Origin: Gadus chalcogrammus
Taxonomy: Eukaryota > Chordata > Actinopteri > Gadiformes > Gadidae
Reading direction: 5' to 3'
NCBI RefSeq assembly: GCF_026213295.1
Contig: NC_079420.1
Span: 14,946,789-15,010,788 of the forward strand
Length of the DNA stretch: 64,000 nucleotides
In this document: one piece after another, positions 28,351 to 45,524 of the stretch
Layout of the letters: every line of letters starts with the position of its first letter
Numbering within the stretch: position 1 is the stretch's first letter
Translations under genes and position numbers: made by a program
The notes under the pieces: model-generated
What the model was told of the DNA's origin: nothing
The model's input: only the letters and a program-made list of their open reading frames with translations
Database searches by the model: none

Positions 28351-29152
28351 GTGTGTGCGTGAGTCTTGTTCAGCCGTGGCTCTCTGACAGGGCCTCGTGG
28401 GCCTCGGTGTGAATCTGCCCACACACGGCACGGGGCTGCCCGGCGGCGGCCATCTTGAGGCAGATGGCGGCGGTACCGTTAGCATCTGCGCGAGGCCGCT
28501 CCTGCTGGGCAATAGATCCACCTTCCAGGGCGGGGGGCAAGGCAGTCATTATTGAACACTGCGTGGGGCGGCCGGGGGTCCGGGGGACGCGTTATTCTGC
28601 ACAGGGAGATGAGGAGCGCTGAGCGGTGGGGGGGGGGGACACGAGGGCAGCGGCGCAGGAGGAAGCTGCTCTCGTTCCTGGAGAACACGTGTTCCTCTTG
28701 TAGCTTCAACCTGTGCTCTAACACCACCTTCACCCCTAGGGGGAGCATTCATCCCCCCTCATTCATTAAGCTTTAACAGGGTTTGGATCTCACATATAAC
28801 TAATTATCAACACTGTATCCGAAGAAAGATTTGTAGAAGCTGATACACACACTGGAATGTGTTATATAGAACATAAATCAGTAAAACATAACAGAAGTTA
28901 TTCTACATAGTAACAATGTGATGCCTTACCACGAGGCAAACCAACCGTCGTGTGGGGCTTTCAATCGTCACATGGAGGCAATGTAGAAGCAGAAGACCAC
29001 CAGCCACACCTCCACCCCTCGTCTCCCCACCTCCGTCCATCCCTCTCTCCGCACCCCCCTCCTGGTGAACCGGTCGACCGCTGAGGGTCTTGAGTGTGCT
29101 GAGCCCTGAGCCTGGAGCCTCTCTAACGTCGCCCGTGGCTCAGGCAGTTAAC

Positions 29153-29306
29153 CGGGCCCTCGCTCCGGGCCCTCGCGCCGGGCCCTCGCTCCGGGCCCTC
29201 GCTCCGGGCCCTCGCTCCGGGCCCTCGCTCCGGGCCCTCGCTCCGGGCCCTCGCTCCGGGCCCTCGCTCCGGGCCCTCGCTCCGGGCCCTCGCTCCGGGC
29301 CCTCGC
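29153..29306. repeat. 13-bp GC-rich minisatellite (about 12 copies)
   Basis: Head-to-tail CCGGGCCCTCGCT units, nearly identical, containing the palindrome GGGCCC. Confidence 0.96.
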
Positions 29307-29370
29307 TTTAAGGTTTCCGACCGCGAGGCTAGGAGCTCTGTGCACGGGGGAGGGTGGAGAGCCGTGGGTG

Positions 29371-29398
29371 GGTGGGGGGGGGGGGGGGGGGGGGGGGG
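29371..29398. repeat. Poly-G tract, about 28 bp
   Basis: A near-pure G run about 65 bp after the 13-bp minisatellite, inside a wider G-rich stretch (29340-29455). Confidence 0.95.
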
Positions 29399-30304
29399 TA
29401 TGGGGAGGAGGAGAGCAGAAGACGGGTGGGGGGGGGTCCTCTGGGGGGTCCTCACCCACACAGCCCTTAGCAGGGCGTGGCCCTCCTCCATAAATCACCC
29501 AATTCATTAAATCACTCCCACCCAGACAGTCTCCTGCCCTTTCTCAGCACAGCGCTCCCCCCCCCCCATCCCCCCCCGCCTCCCCCTCCCCCCCTCGATT
29601 AGAGAGATGAATGGCCCCCCAGAATGCCATGCCCAGGTTGACCATCGCTTTGAGACGTGGGACTGAAAGTTTATTTTTTCTGTGTGGATTTATTTTTTGG
29701 GCAGAAGGTCGGGGAGTGAGTAGCTGAAATTATTTTGCGTCAATATGAAGACGCACCATGTAAAGACATACACCAATGATGAATATTTCGGTCACCTTTT
29801 TATTATAGAAGTAGTAATCCAATTGTTGCTTTTGGTTTATGTGCAAGCTCAATCTGAAGAAGGAAAGGCTGAAGAAATCATTTGTCCTGGCAGGCACCTG
29901 AGGTGGATCCTCAGAGCAGCACATCCTGACAGCTACCCCACTGCTCAGCAAGTTCTGCAAAGTGAGTGACAGCAGAGTTTGGGACCAGGAGCACGCTCAG
30001 CCACTCTATGGCCACAAGCCACAAGATCCCAATACAATAGAAGGGAGGGACTGGGGATCTACCAGTGTTTCAATAGTCCAACAGCCAACCACAACTGAAT
30101 GGAGAAACCTTGGCGTAGGCCTGACAGGGCTCATTGTTAGTCCTCCCACAAGGGCCGAGGAGACCGAAATGCAAATGAGGTGGTCGCACACCCCATCACA
30201 ATGGAAATATGAATAAAACAACACAAATAGGTTTGCCTATGAACAACATGCATTATACAGGATTTTGAAGATAAGAAAAGCAGAATGCATATGTGAATGT
30301 GTCT

Positions 30305-30306
<2 letters not shown>

Positions 30307-30380
<74 letters not shown>
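30307..30380. repeat. (GA)37 microsatellite
   Basis: 74 bp of uninterrupted GA. Confidence 0.98.
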
Positions 30381-30382
<2 letters not shown>

Positions 30383-32670
30383 ATCCAACGATAGTGAAGT
30401 ACCGTTATATCATTCAAACATATCGTACATTATACTTAATTTAGGAAAAAGGTGGAATTCTATACCACTTTGTCAATGAAAAAACAAGGGCCTATTCAAT
30501 CACACAGTGGCACCGTCTGCAGGCCACTAAAGCAATTAACCTGTTGTGTCCATCTGCCTCCTCAAACAGCTTCTGTAGCCAACAGTGATCCAGCACCCTG
30601 ACAAACTGACAAGAAGAGTTTGATTCATTTAATAGTGCCATTCATAATGGCAACTTAAAGTCTAACTTATGTTCATCGTATCCTTAGATTAGATCTGATT
30701 ATAAACACCAAGAAAGATCCTGATGATCTATACCACCATGTATCTTTGTTTACATATGTTTACTTGTAGTTATGTTGCAATTTGGTTTATTTTTCACAGA
30801 ATTTTCATTTCCACTAACTTTGCTTTGAAATATAACTGCTGTCTTGTTTTCGACGTTCCCTTGAGAAGGTCATTAACAAGTCGTCCAAATACGTGTAATT
30901 GCTCTCTTTTATTCAGAGCTGATTTGCAAGCGTTTGTTAAAACATTGTATCCACGCACACCAACGAAACCGCTCCAAAACATTCTTCGCTTGTATCCCGT
31001 TGACACATGGGTTTGTTTTTCTTTCCAGAACACAGAAGAACGTATCACAAAGCGGCCAGGGCTCCGCCACCGCTCTCTGCCGCAGCGCTCCACCGGCGGA
31101 TTGACTTAATCTGTTTCTCCCTCCCCTTCCCCTCTGTCCTCGCGGGTTAGGTGACTGACAAGTGCAAACATTCAGCTGGCCGTGGTTTTCTCTGTTTTCT
31201 TCTAAGACGGAAATCGCCTGGGAACCCTGTTTGCAAAGGGCTTCTTTTTTTTTTCAGTTACAAGCCTTCTCACATACAAACTGTATTGTCTGCCGTTCGT
31301 TAGTATTCATTTCTCCCCCCTTGTGACTGTGGGCTTTGGGGTGCGTCATTGTTTGTCTTTCCCCCCACATAGTTCTGGAGGTTGTTCTGTATGACTTCCA
31401 TCAAGACCGTGACCGGCGCTGGAGAAGGGTTTAGAGCAGTGGAAAGGCAGGAATGGACAGATATTTCCTAAATATCCCAACAATGCCAAATGTCACAGAG
31501 TGCATCAAAATTGAAAATTTATTGTGTGTGGGAACTGGAGAGGGGAGTGGTTAGTTGTCATTGGTTATTGCATATATGAATATGGTGAGACACGTTGAAG
31601 TGAAAAGAGAAAATCAATGCATTTCACTACATCTGATGTGAATGCTTTAATGCAGAGGAAAGGGTTCTTCAGGCCTTAACTACACAGTGTACTTTACCAG
31701 GGGAAATACAACCAGTGACTGCTTCATGGACTTGTGAAAACAGCTCACTCCTGTGTATCTCCATTTCCATGATATGAATAATAATTAAGCAAACCCTCTG
31801 CTAGGGTTGGTTCTAACCCCCCCCCCATATCACAAGGCTCCGTCGCACATGGTAGGACAGCTCAGTCAACATGATGTATAGGCGTTCAAAATCTCTTCGC
31901 AGCCTGCTGGAGGCAAGCCATCCTAGAATGACCAGATCTGTGCATACAACTTACTGTACATTGTGTACAACCATTTCTGAGTAGGCTAGTTTTCAGAATT
32001 AACCGAATCTCCTCATTCATTACACCGTGTATACATCATGAGACAATCTGTTATCTACACATTATGTGTGCTTGGCAGGCAGAGCTGTCGTAGGATTATC
32101 TTTGAGAAGTGTAAAACATATTTCTTAACACGCTACAATATTGGCATGAAATTCCACCAATAGTTTAAATTAATAAATGCAATAATAAGCATTCACTTGA
32201 AAATGATTGACAGTTAGCTAATCATTTACTAATGGTGTTCATGGTGATATCATTTGGCTGATTAACAGCAGAAGCAAGGTGGAAGGTGTTCAGCATTGGT
32301 TCCGCTAATGTGTGCTTTTCCATGAGCACAATAAGCCCCCCCTGCCTCATTGATAAGCGGCAGCATCGCTGGCTGCTTATCAAGGTGTGTCGACGCATTC
32401 AGCAGAAAAACAGAGAGCTGTCCCTGCTCAGCGTGCCCATGAGTGACAGGAAGATAAACTGTATCAGAGGGTTTAGCAAACACACACACAAACACACACA
32501 AACGCATGTCGGTTTTTGCGAATCTATTATTAATCCCTGATCATCCGCCTCAAACGCATAGTACTTCCAGACACGACTCTTGCTATTATTTTCGACGAGT
32601 CGAGGCGGAGCTGTCACACTCGCTGCAGCTGCAGTTGCCATCTCCCGTGTAGGTATTGTTGTTGGTGATT
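30381..32670. other. Intergenic sequence, no gene seen
   Basis: Mostly single-copy-looking DNA. ORFs at 30723-31109 and 32286-32540 show no domain. The sequence around 31140-31320 and 32200-32300 is non-repetitive and could contain conserved noncoding elements, but no strong motif cluster is seen. Confidence 0.45.
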
Positions 32671-32677
32671 GTATAAG

Positions 32678-33200
32678 GGGTGGTGGTGGTGTTGATGGTG
32701 GTGGTGGTTGCGATGGTGGTTGTGGTGGTGGTGATGGTAGAAGTGGTGGTGGTGGTGGTGGTGGTTGTGATGGTGGCGGTGGTAGAAGTGGTGGTGGTGG
32801 TGGTGGTAGAAGTGGTGATGGTGGTGGTAGAAGTGGTGGTGGTGGTGGTGGTAGAAGTGGTGGTGGTGGTGGTGGTGGTAGAAGTGGTGGTGGTGGTGGT
32901 GGTGGTAGAAGTGGTGGTGGTGATGGTGGTGGTGATGGTGGTGGTGGTGGTGGTGGTGGTGGTGGTGGTGGTGGTGGTGGTGGCGGTGGTGGTGGTGCTG
33001 GTGGTGGTGCTGGTGGTGGTGGTGGTGGTGGTGGTGGTGGTGGTGGTGGTGGTAGTAGTGGTGGTGGTGGTGGTGGTAGTGGTTCTGGTGGTGGTGATGG
33101 TGGTGGTGGTGGTGGTGGTGGTGGTGGTGGTGGTAGAAGTGGTGGTGGTGGTGGTGGTGGTGGTGGTAGTGGTTCTGGTGGTGGTTCTGTTAGCGGTGGC
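32678..33200. repeat. (GGT)n trinucleotide tract, about 520 bp
   Basis: GGT repeats interspersed with AGAAGT, GAT, TGC and TCT variants, strongly G-rich on the plus strand. It produces long Gly-rich, Val-rich and (minus strand) Thr-rich pseudo-ORFs. Confidence 0.97.
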
Positions 33201-33274
33201 GGCGATGCATCCCATCCCTCCCCAGGATTGATATTTGAGTAGGCGGGGTGTGGGTTTGTGCGAGGGAGGGGGGG

Positions 33275-33325
33275 CGGAATCGATTTGCATAATTACATCA
33301 TTAGCCGTAGAATTCCTTTCAGTCT
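33275..33325. promoter_or_regulatory. Candidate regulatory element with POU octamer
   Basis: ATTTGCAT at 33283-33290 (exact POU octamer) overlaps TAATTA at 33290-33295 and is followed by CATCATTAGCC. The flanks are non-repetitive. Function is inferred from motifs only. Confidence 0.25.
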
Positions 33326-33509
33326 GAGAAGAAGGAAAGGGAAAAAGGAACAGCGAGAGCCACTTGCGTTGGGACGCGTCCCTCCGGCCGGTTGGGAGAA
33401 TGGGCGCACACACAGCGCCATGCAACCAGAGGGATGCCTGCTGCCTCATTAGTCTGCCCCAGCCCTACACAGGTCTGCTGCTGCCGCGCTCAATGGATGG
33501 AGAGGAGAG

Positions 33510-33707
33510 GTGGGGGGTGGGGGGTGGGGGGGTGGGGGGGTGGGGGGGGCTGAGGCCTGTGAGTGACAAACCCATGGTGTTCGCTCCCGGTAGGAGTGGG
33601 CCTCATTCAAGTGAAAAGCAATTGCATAGTTTTTTCTTTCTCCCTTTCCCACACTCCTCACGTTGAGCCTGGCTGGGGTGGGGGGGGTGTGGGGGGGGGG
33701 GGGGGGT
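33510..33707. repeat. G-rich simple sequence patches
   Basis: GGGGTGGGG-type runs at about 33511-33549 and 33676-33706. Confidence 0.85.
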
Positions 33708-34609
33708 ACTCTGGTACTCTGAGGGGTCTCCCCGACGTGAAGTAGCTTCCCCAAAGTTGTGTTTGAAGAGCCATGCACAGACAGAAGCATCCCTCTTTGT
33801 CCCCTGAATGGGGAGTTCTGTCTCTATTCCAGTGTACCGGTCTGTGCAGGAGCAGAGTGGGCCGGGCTGTGGAGAGGATGAATGGGTGTGGAATTAGGAG
33901 GCGGCCATGCAGTCCAAGAATGTCCTCAAAGAAGTAGCCGAGTGATTGTGTGCAGTGTGTTTAATCGCAATAGGCCGGGTCAGATGGATGCTAGCGCAAT
34001 AAAAAATATACATTTTGTCTTGACACTGGCTGTGTTGTCCTAAGTATGACGGACAAAAGGTCATCTTCGAGATCCAAGGCTTAAGTTAGGAGACTTCTTA
34101 CACAAAAGCCGGTTAACACGTTTGTCCAAATCATTGTTGATAATTCATGCCTGATAAAAGTCCACCAGTGTTCGTATGTTACAACATAAACTCACAACCG
34201 GACAATCACTAGGTAGACACAACATCGCTGGGATTAGTTGTTCCACCTCCATTAGAATTCTTAACGGATTTCAAATAAAACTTTCAAAAATGTATGCTTT
34301 CACACTATTATACAACCTTAATCCTCTGGCTGCTGCGTTGACTGTTATTCAAATGAACCGTTAAAATGAATTAACACGGTTCTTTTGGCTATCTAAACGG
34401 AAGTTTCTGCGGTCGATGAATAATACATCAGTGGGGGTCACTTGGGGTCAAACAAATGACTTGCTAGCATTTTAGAGGCAACCGTTTGGGACATCATACA
34501 TTAAGGGCTGTTAAATATAGCTTGCTGTTCACAGCCCAGCATAAATCCTGTTCCCTGACCCTCCATGTAGACTTCCATTGTAAAAAGTCCTTGTACTTAA
34601 TGTCAAACA

Positions 34610-34793
<184 letters not shown>

Positions 34794-34799
34794 TGCACA

Positions 34800-37506
<2,707 letters not shown>

Positions 37507-37997
37507 TCCCATTTCCCCGCCAGTGGAACTGCTGCGTCCACAGAACAACCCGTGAAATAGTTTTCTCCTCCTAATAACAGCCCTTGTTAGTTGCAGTCCC
37601 TGTCGTCAGCCTCCTGCGCTGGGTGAGGTGTATAGGTACCCGCCAAGCTGCCACTTTGTTAGCAGAAAAGGACAAGCGGAGCTGCTGACTGACTGAAGAA
37701 TAAACTGACCCGAACATCTTTCATTATATTCTCCAAGCTTGGAGCCTGGACCTATAGAAAGCAGATGTACACTCTATACTTTCCCACTCTCTATCTCTTC
37801 TCTCTTTCTACTCTCTCCCTCGCCCCATCTCTCTTTCTCTCTCCCTCTCTTCTGCTTCCTTCTCTCCCACTCTCCCCATTCCCTCTACTACTCCGTCTGT
37901 CTGTCTCTGTCTCCTCAGTCACATTGCAGGCATTCTGCTTCAGCTACTCCTCACACATGCATTCTGCTTTCATTCTGTATAAATATATGTATTTTAT

Positions 37998-38033
37998 ATA
38001 TATATATATATATATACACGTATATATATAAAA
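37998..38033. repeat. (AT)n microsatellite
   Basis: Two TATATA blocks separated by ACACG. Confidence 0.9.
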
Positions 38034-38363
38034 TGATTACTAGACCATAAGTTAACTGTAAATTAACACTTGCCTAATGTTTATTACGGGATTTACCAAT
38101 GTTTATTAATAGTGAGTTAATATCAGCTTATAGTAAAGGGTTCCCTCTCTCTGTTCATCTTCACATGTTTCTATCTGTGGGCCTCATCCGGCCCCACCCT
38201 GCTGCTGGGGCCGGGGAACAGGTGGTGCTGGGTGATTATGGCTGCTTGTTCACTGCAGCGCTGACGTAGAACCAGTTCTGCATGGTTGGAAGCATTCAGC
38301 ATCTCACCAATCAGGATCAGCATGGGAGATCTGCTCGAGTTCCCATTGAGAAAACACATACGG

Positions 38364-38415
38364 CTGTGTGTGTGTGTGAGTTTGTGTGTGTGTGTGTTTT
38401 TGAGTGTGTGTTTTT

Positions 38416-38462
<47 letters not shown>

Positions 38463-38660
38463 TGTGTGTTTTTGAGTGTGTGTGTGTGTGTGTGTGTGTG
38501 CGTGTGTGTTTGTGTGTGTGTGTGTTTTTGAGTGTGTGTGTGTCTGTGTGTTTTTAAGTGTGTGTGTGTGTGTGTGCGTGTGTGTGTGTGTTTGAGTGTG
38601 TGTGTGTGTCTGTGTGTTTTTGAGTGTGTGTGTGTGTATGTGTGTGTGTGTGTCTGTGTG

Positions 38661-38701
<41 letters not shown>

Positions 38702-38730
38702 GTGTGTGTGTGTGTGTGTTTGTGTGTCTG
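38364..38730. repeat. GT array with recurrent TTTTTGAGTG interruptions
   Basis: A GT-rich tract in which TGTGTGTTTTTGAGTGTG and GTCTGTGTGTTTTTGAG units recur at least five times, so the interruptions were themselves amplified. Confidence 0.96.
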
Positions 38731-39371
38731 TTGGCTGTAATGTTGCTTGGCCTCTCCAGTGTAAACAGAACGGATGGAGGGTGAATACAGAAGATACATT
38801 GTGCGGGTTGTGAGCTGTCCATTGGTATCGGCATATGCAAAATGGCTTGTGGATAGATTTGTACTTTCCGGAAAGGCCAAAATAAGAAAGGATCAATTAA
38901 TAAAAACAATGAATGTCTAATAGCATGGTATAAGTACTTTCTGTAAGGGAGCTTTAGCGCCCGGTAATTAGGAAGTCTCTCCTGATATGGGGCACAGATG
39001 TTCATTTGAAGGGTCATTTGCTCTTGTTGTGTTTTAACAAGGATCTAATCTCAATGATTTATAATTGCCTCCAAACGTGTTTGTCTTGGAAATTGTTCTG
39101 AGCCAAGAGGTCCAGCCAGTGATTTAGGATTAACATCACTGGCATATTGCATTTGACCAAGGCACCTTCTACACGGTTTAAATGAATACCAGACTTACAA
39201 AGTGATTAGCATGACTGTTTGTGTATGTCGTTGTATGTGTATGTGTATGTGTACGTGTGCGTGTGTGCGTGCGGGTGTGTTTTTGCGTGCGTGTGTGTGT
39301 GTAAGATTTGAAGACAGCAGAATCAATTCCTAGATTTAGGTTAGGTTATGACTCGAGCAACGCATAACAAG

Positions 39372-39483
<112 letters not shown>

Positions 39484-40684
39484 TGAGAACGGAATGCTTT
39501 TAACTAGTTCTGCTTCTGCAACAACTACAACTATGTCTCCTGCAAGGTGTTGAATGTTCAAAGGGCCTGACTGAGCTAAAGCCCAGGTGGGGTTAAAAGC
39601 TCCAACACCAGCGAGCTTCTGAAGGACAAGTGGAAGGAGAAATAATTGGCAAAAAACGTATGCTCTTTTATAGGGGACCCATACTACTGTTTTTGTTCAC
39701 CTTAAAATTTACTTGAAACTAAATAGGTGTCATATTTATTAGAATATTTATTAGAATAATTAGTATTTTTGTTTTTTGTGCGCGCTTTGCAAAAAATATA
39801 CTCCCATGTCACCTCCCGGGCTCCATAAAAATTGGAAAACTATCATTCTCATCGATCAACAAAGTATGATCATTTGGATTCATCAATAAGTTTTGTTAAA
39901 AAAGTGAAAGACTCCAGTCTCATTTACTCCGCCAGTCACAGAATAACTGAACAGGAAGGGAAATTAGCGTACTTAACCTTTCCAGATCCAAGATCAACCA
40001 GGGAGGAATGATAATACAAAGGTACTAGACAGATATTCACCCCGGTGAAACGCTTGTGTTTGCCTCATTAAAGTCCTGGACTTCATGAGTCCTTCCCTGT
40101 GATGATTTTGGCAGCTCTTAGGTACAGACAGCTGCTTAGACACTTCTGGATGGCTGGTGGTTATCTTGTTGATCAGATGACTGTAGTACATGAACAAGCA
40201 TTAACCTAACACATCCATCGTGTGTAAGCATCACCTACCTGATATGGAATGACTTACAGAGTTATGAATATATATCAATTATGTAAATTAAATGAATAAT
40301 AGAACAATCAAATACAAAATATATTATTAGCATTAAAGCATCAAAATGGCAACAATGCACTTTAAATTTGATATAACAGGTCCCTAACGGGTCAAGACCA
40401 GATCCAGTACATAACCAATTAAAGCAGGAAACTGAACCGAACAGACGGAGTGCATATGTGTGAACACTATGTCTGCATGGTGTAAACAGGACTGAAGCCA
40501 TTACACACCGGAGGCCAGTGGGTACTGTCCTGTCAGGAGCAGCACACAATTAATGCTCTCCAAATAAACATTTAATCAGTATTTGAGAATGTAGAGAGCT
40601 CTGGACTTCTTCAGGGCGGACTTTGATGGTGAGATGCTTTGCACATGATCGGCTTCCAAAAAAAAAGAAAAAGAGCTCAGCTCA

Positions 40685-40920
40685 AGAGGACCAAGACTTA
40701 GATCAGGACAAAGACTTAGATCAGGAACAGGACTTAGATCAGGACCAAGACTTAGATCAGGACCAAGACTCAGATCAGGACCATGACTTAGATCAGGACC
40801 AGGACTCAGATCAAGACCAAGACTCAGATCAGGACCTGGACTTAGATTAGGATCAGGACTCAGATAAGAAACAGGACTTAGAGCAGAACAAGACCAGAGG
40901 ATAGGACCACGAACAGGACT
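40685..40920. repeat. 18-bp minisatellite
   Basis: GACTTAGATCAGGACCAA units, about 13 copies with increasing divergence to the right. It makes an Asp/Gln-rich plus-strand ORF and a Leu-Ser-Pro-Gly-Pro-Asp type minus-strand ORF. Confidence 0.93.
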
Positions 40921-41034
40921 AAGATAAGGACCAGGACACATATCACAACAACAATGCAAGGGAAAAAGAATTGGGATCAGACCAACACTAGGAATGACAC
41001 CAAGACTAGGACCAGGACTTAGATCAAAACCGGT

Positions 41035-41406
41035 AGACTACAGGCAGGTAGACTAAAAGTAGGTAGACTACAGGTAGGTATACAGGTAGACTACAGGTAG
41101 GTAGACTATAGGTAGACTACAGGTAAGTAGACTACAGGTAGACTACAGGTAGGTAGACTACAGGTAAGTAGACTACAGGTAGACTACAGGTAGGTAGACT
41201 ACAGGTAGACTACAGGTAAGTAGACTACAGGTAGACTACAGGTAGGTAGACTGCAGGTAGACTACAGGTAAGTAGACTACAGGTAGACTGCAGGTAGACT
41301 ACAGGTAAGTAGACTACAGGTAGATTACAAGTAGACTAAGTAGACTACAGGTAGACTACAGGTAGACTACAGGTAAGTAGACTACAGGTAGACTACAGGT
41401 AGGTAG
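41035..41406. repeat. GTAGACTACAG minisatellite (11/15-bp units)
   Basis: Variable-length units built on GTAGACTACAG with optional GTAG or GTAA spacers. The array resumes for a few units after the transposon at 42675, so the transposon inserted into it. Confidence 0.93.
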
Positions 41407-42675
<1,269 letters not shown>

Positions 42676-44041
42676 GTAGGTAGACTACGGTAGGAGACTC
42701 AGGCAGGTAGGCCGAGCGTGTTTAGTGCTACAGATCTGCATGATGGATGATGGCGGAGACAGTAGGACAGCTTGTCTGCCATAATGGGTCTCAGGGGATC
42801 AGAATCAAGCGTTCCCACTGCGCTGCTGCTGGGAACCAGTGACAAGCTGAAGGACCCAGGATCCAGGAGGCGGTGTTTGGGGGGGTACACAGGTTCACTA
42901 AACCACCTGTCAATCAAATTAACCAACTAATTATTGAACTAGATAGCAAGCTAGATAATACAAATTACAATTGACTAATTCATTGACTTGCTAGTTAACT
43001 GAAAGAAGCAAGCAAGAAGATGGTATTTTTGGATACGTTTAACATGAACTCAAAGGAGGGAGCAGACAAATCTCAATAAAACAAGCTTTTTCCCCGGAGA
43101 GACTAGCAGGGGTGGTGCGTCTCGCTTCGCATTTCCACCGGAATGAATGATATTCAAAGAACTTAGGAGAAGAGATATATAAACCATGTATATATAGAAA
43201 GGTAAGGATAAAAAAGTATGAATATTCTTTGTTAAATGTAATCAACTCTTCGTATGTATGTAGTTTCCTTGTTGACTATTTTGCTATTCATATCTGTTCC
43301 TGGGCACACTGTCTTTAATGGATATGTATGCCATTCATCATTCCACAGACAACAATGGAGACGGTCACATTGTAACCATAAAATGTCATTTTGTGTGCAG
43401 CTTTACAACGCATAGTCAAATGTTTAGTCCCTCAGAGTCCAACACCAGACATGTGGAATTTGAAACAGGCACTTTTAGCCGTTTCCAGACTTTGAAGACT
43501 CTTTTATAAACCCAAACCTAAATGCCAGTGTTGTGGAGGCTCACATTTAGGCTGGCAAATTACAGAGGCCTCAGGGTGGGGTTTGTTTTCATAATTCAAT
43601 TACACTGGAATCAGTAATTATTCTAAATACAAACATGCTTTGTTTTTTGGTTTTGTCCTTTGTTTTCATTTAAACCCAAATAAGAAAATATGCCAGACAC
43701 TCAGTATGAAGCTACCAGGTAAGCTGTGCTTGTGGAATGGATAAAAGCTCATTATCTCCGGCATCAACACAGCACTTGTTTCCTTACTGAAAGATGCTCT
43801 CTGCCCCACTCTTGCCCCCCTTCCCCACCCCCCCTCTCTCCCTCTCCATCTCACCCCAGGCTCCCCACTCTTATCTCCTTCCCTCTTTCACTTTCTTTTT
43901 CTCTCTCTTTCAATGTCCAGCTGTTCTCCATCTGTCACACTCTGTCTCTCATTCTATCTCTCTCTCTCTCCATCTCTCACCCCCTACACACTCACCCGAC
44001 CCCAAAATACTAACAAACCAAACTTTTCTCAGACGACCGAC

Positions 44042-44146
<105 letters not shown>

Positions 44147-44382
44147 ATCTCTCGCTCTCTCTCTCTCTCTCTGTCTCCCTGTCTCTCATCCACCTACACA
44201 AACACACCCCTCTAAATCCAACAGATACCTCAGCTACAGTCCCTCAACCCCCGCAGCACCGCTGGCTCCCGGCCTCTGGAGCCCAGCTGTCCTTGTTGTT
44301 TTGACAGTGGATCTTCCCGGCCGTCCCTCAGTGGAACTAATCAATCCTGACACCCCGCTCTGCATAGGGGCGCACCTGCTCT

Positions 44383-44383
<1 letters not shown>

Positions 44384-44476
<93 letters not shown>

Positions 44477-44580
44477 TACACGCGCACACACACACACACA
44501 CACACATACATACACGCACACACACACACGCATACACATAGAACCAATGCATGCATGCATGCATGCATGCATGCATGCAT

Positions 44581-44660
<80 letters not shown>

Positions 44661-44715
44661 ACATACCTGCATGCGTACACACACTCACAAACACACAAAA
44701 ACACACACATATACA
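44384..44715. repeat. Compound (CA)n - (ATGC)n - (CA)n array
   Basis: CA to about 44471, a degraded link, about 8.5 ATGC units at 44547-44580, then CA at about 44584-44654 and a degraded tail. Confidence 0.97.
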
Positions 44716-45105
44716 CACACCTTGACCTTAACTTTCTCTCGGTCTGTTGTACTTTCTTTCGGCCCAAGAGACGACAGCGTCTGCCCTCGTGGAGCCACAT
44801 CAGTGAGGACTGAGACACATGCTGAAGGTGCCCGAGTCAGAGGCACACAGAAGAGTTTAGCTCAAGCATGCAGCCCCTGGCTGCCAGGAATTGTGTCTGT
44901 GTGTGTTCCTGCGTGCGTGAGTGCGTGCGTGCGTGCACGTCTTCCTGTGTGCCTGTTTGGAGGGCCTACGTGGTCTGGCTGGTAGCAGCCAAACAACAAA
45001 TCTTTAAGGAATACAGACATCTGTATTGGGTCTCTCACTCCTTGTTTCCTATTGTACAAACACACTCACACACCCACACATGCGCGCGCGCAGTAACAGG
45101 TACGT

Positions 45106-45136
<31 letters not shown>

Positions 45137-45524
45137 GACAGACATACTGCCACACAGACTAACACATACACATTTATACATTCACAAACATATTCACAAT
45201 ATATAGACATAGATAGTGGTGCACACATAAAACTCCTGAGGATACACCTAAATGTACCGCTTCAGAAAGAAGGATTAACAGACACTTAAATTCCCTCATT
45301 AACAAAGTGTACACAAACACATGTGGTATAATCAATAATGCAACAATAAGCTTACTGGATGGATGGCTGCAGCCAAAACACATCAAGACTTTTCCTTCCT
45401 GAATGGACCTAGATTCCGTCCAAAGTGTGTTGTTATCCTACTCGTGGTCACGTCACGTGATCGACTGATTCTGCCATAAGTTCTGACGCGCTAGAATGTG
45501 TCTTGCCTGTCAATGATAGAGTGG

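Noticed and set aside
27664..28521. 285-codon minus-strand Thr-His ORF and overlapping Val-Cys ORFs
   Set aside because: Translation of GT/CA arrays; the same pattern accounts for dozens of other ORFs in the window.
32580..33449. Gly-rich (220 codons), Val-rich (183 codons) and Thr-rich (287 codons) ORFs over the GGT tract
   Set aside because: Low-complexity products of a trinucleotide repeat, overlapping in three frames and on both strands.
40623..40850. Asp/Gln-repeat ORF (75 codons)
   Set aside because: Generated by the 18-bp minisatellite, whose unit is a multiple of three; no conserved flank or splice signals.
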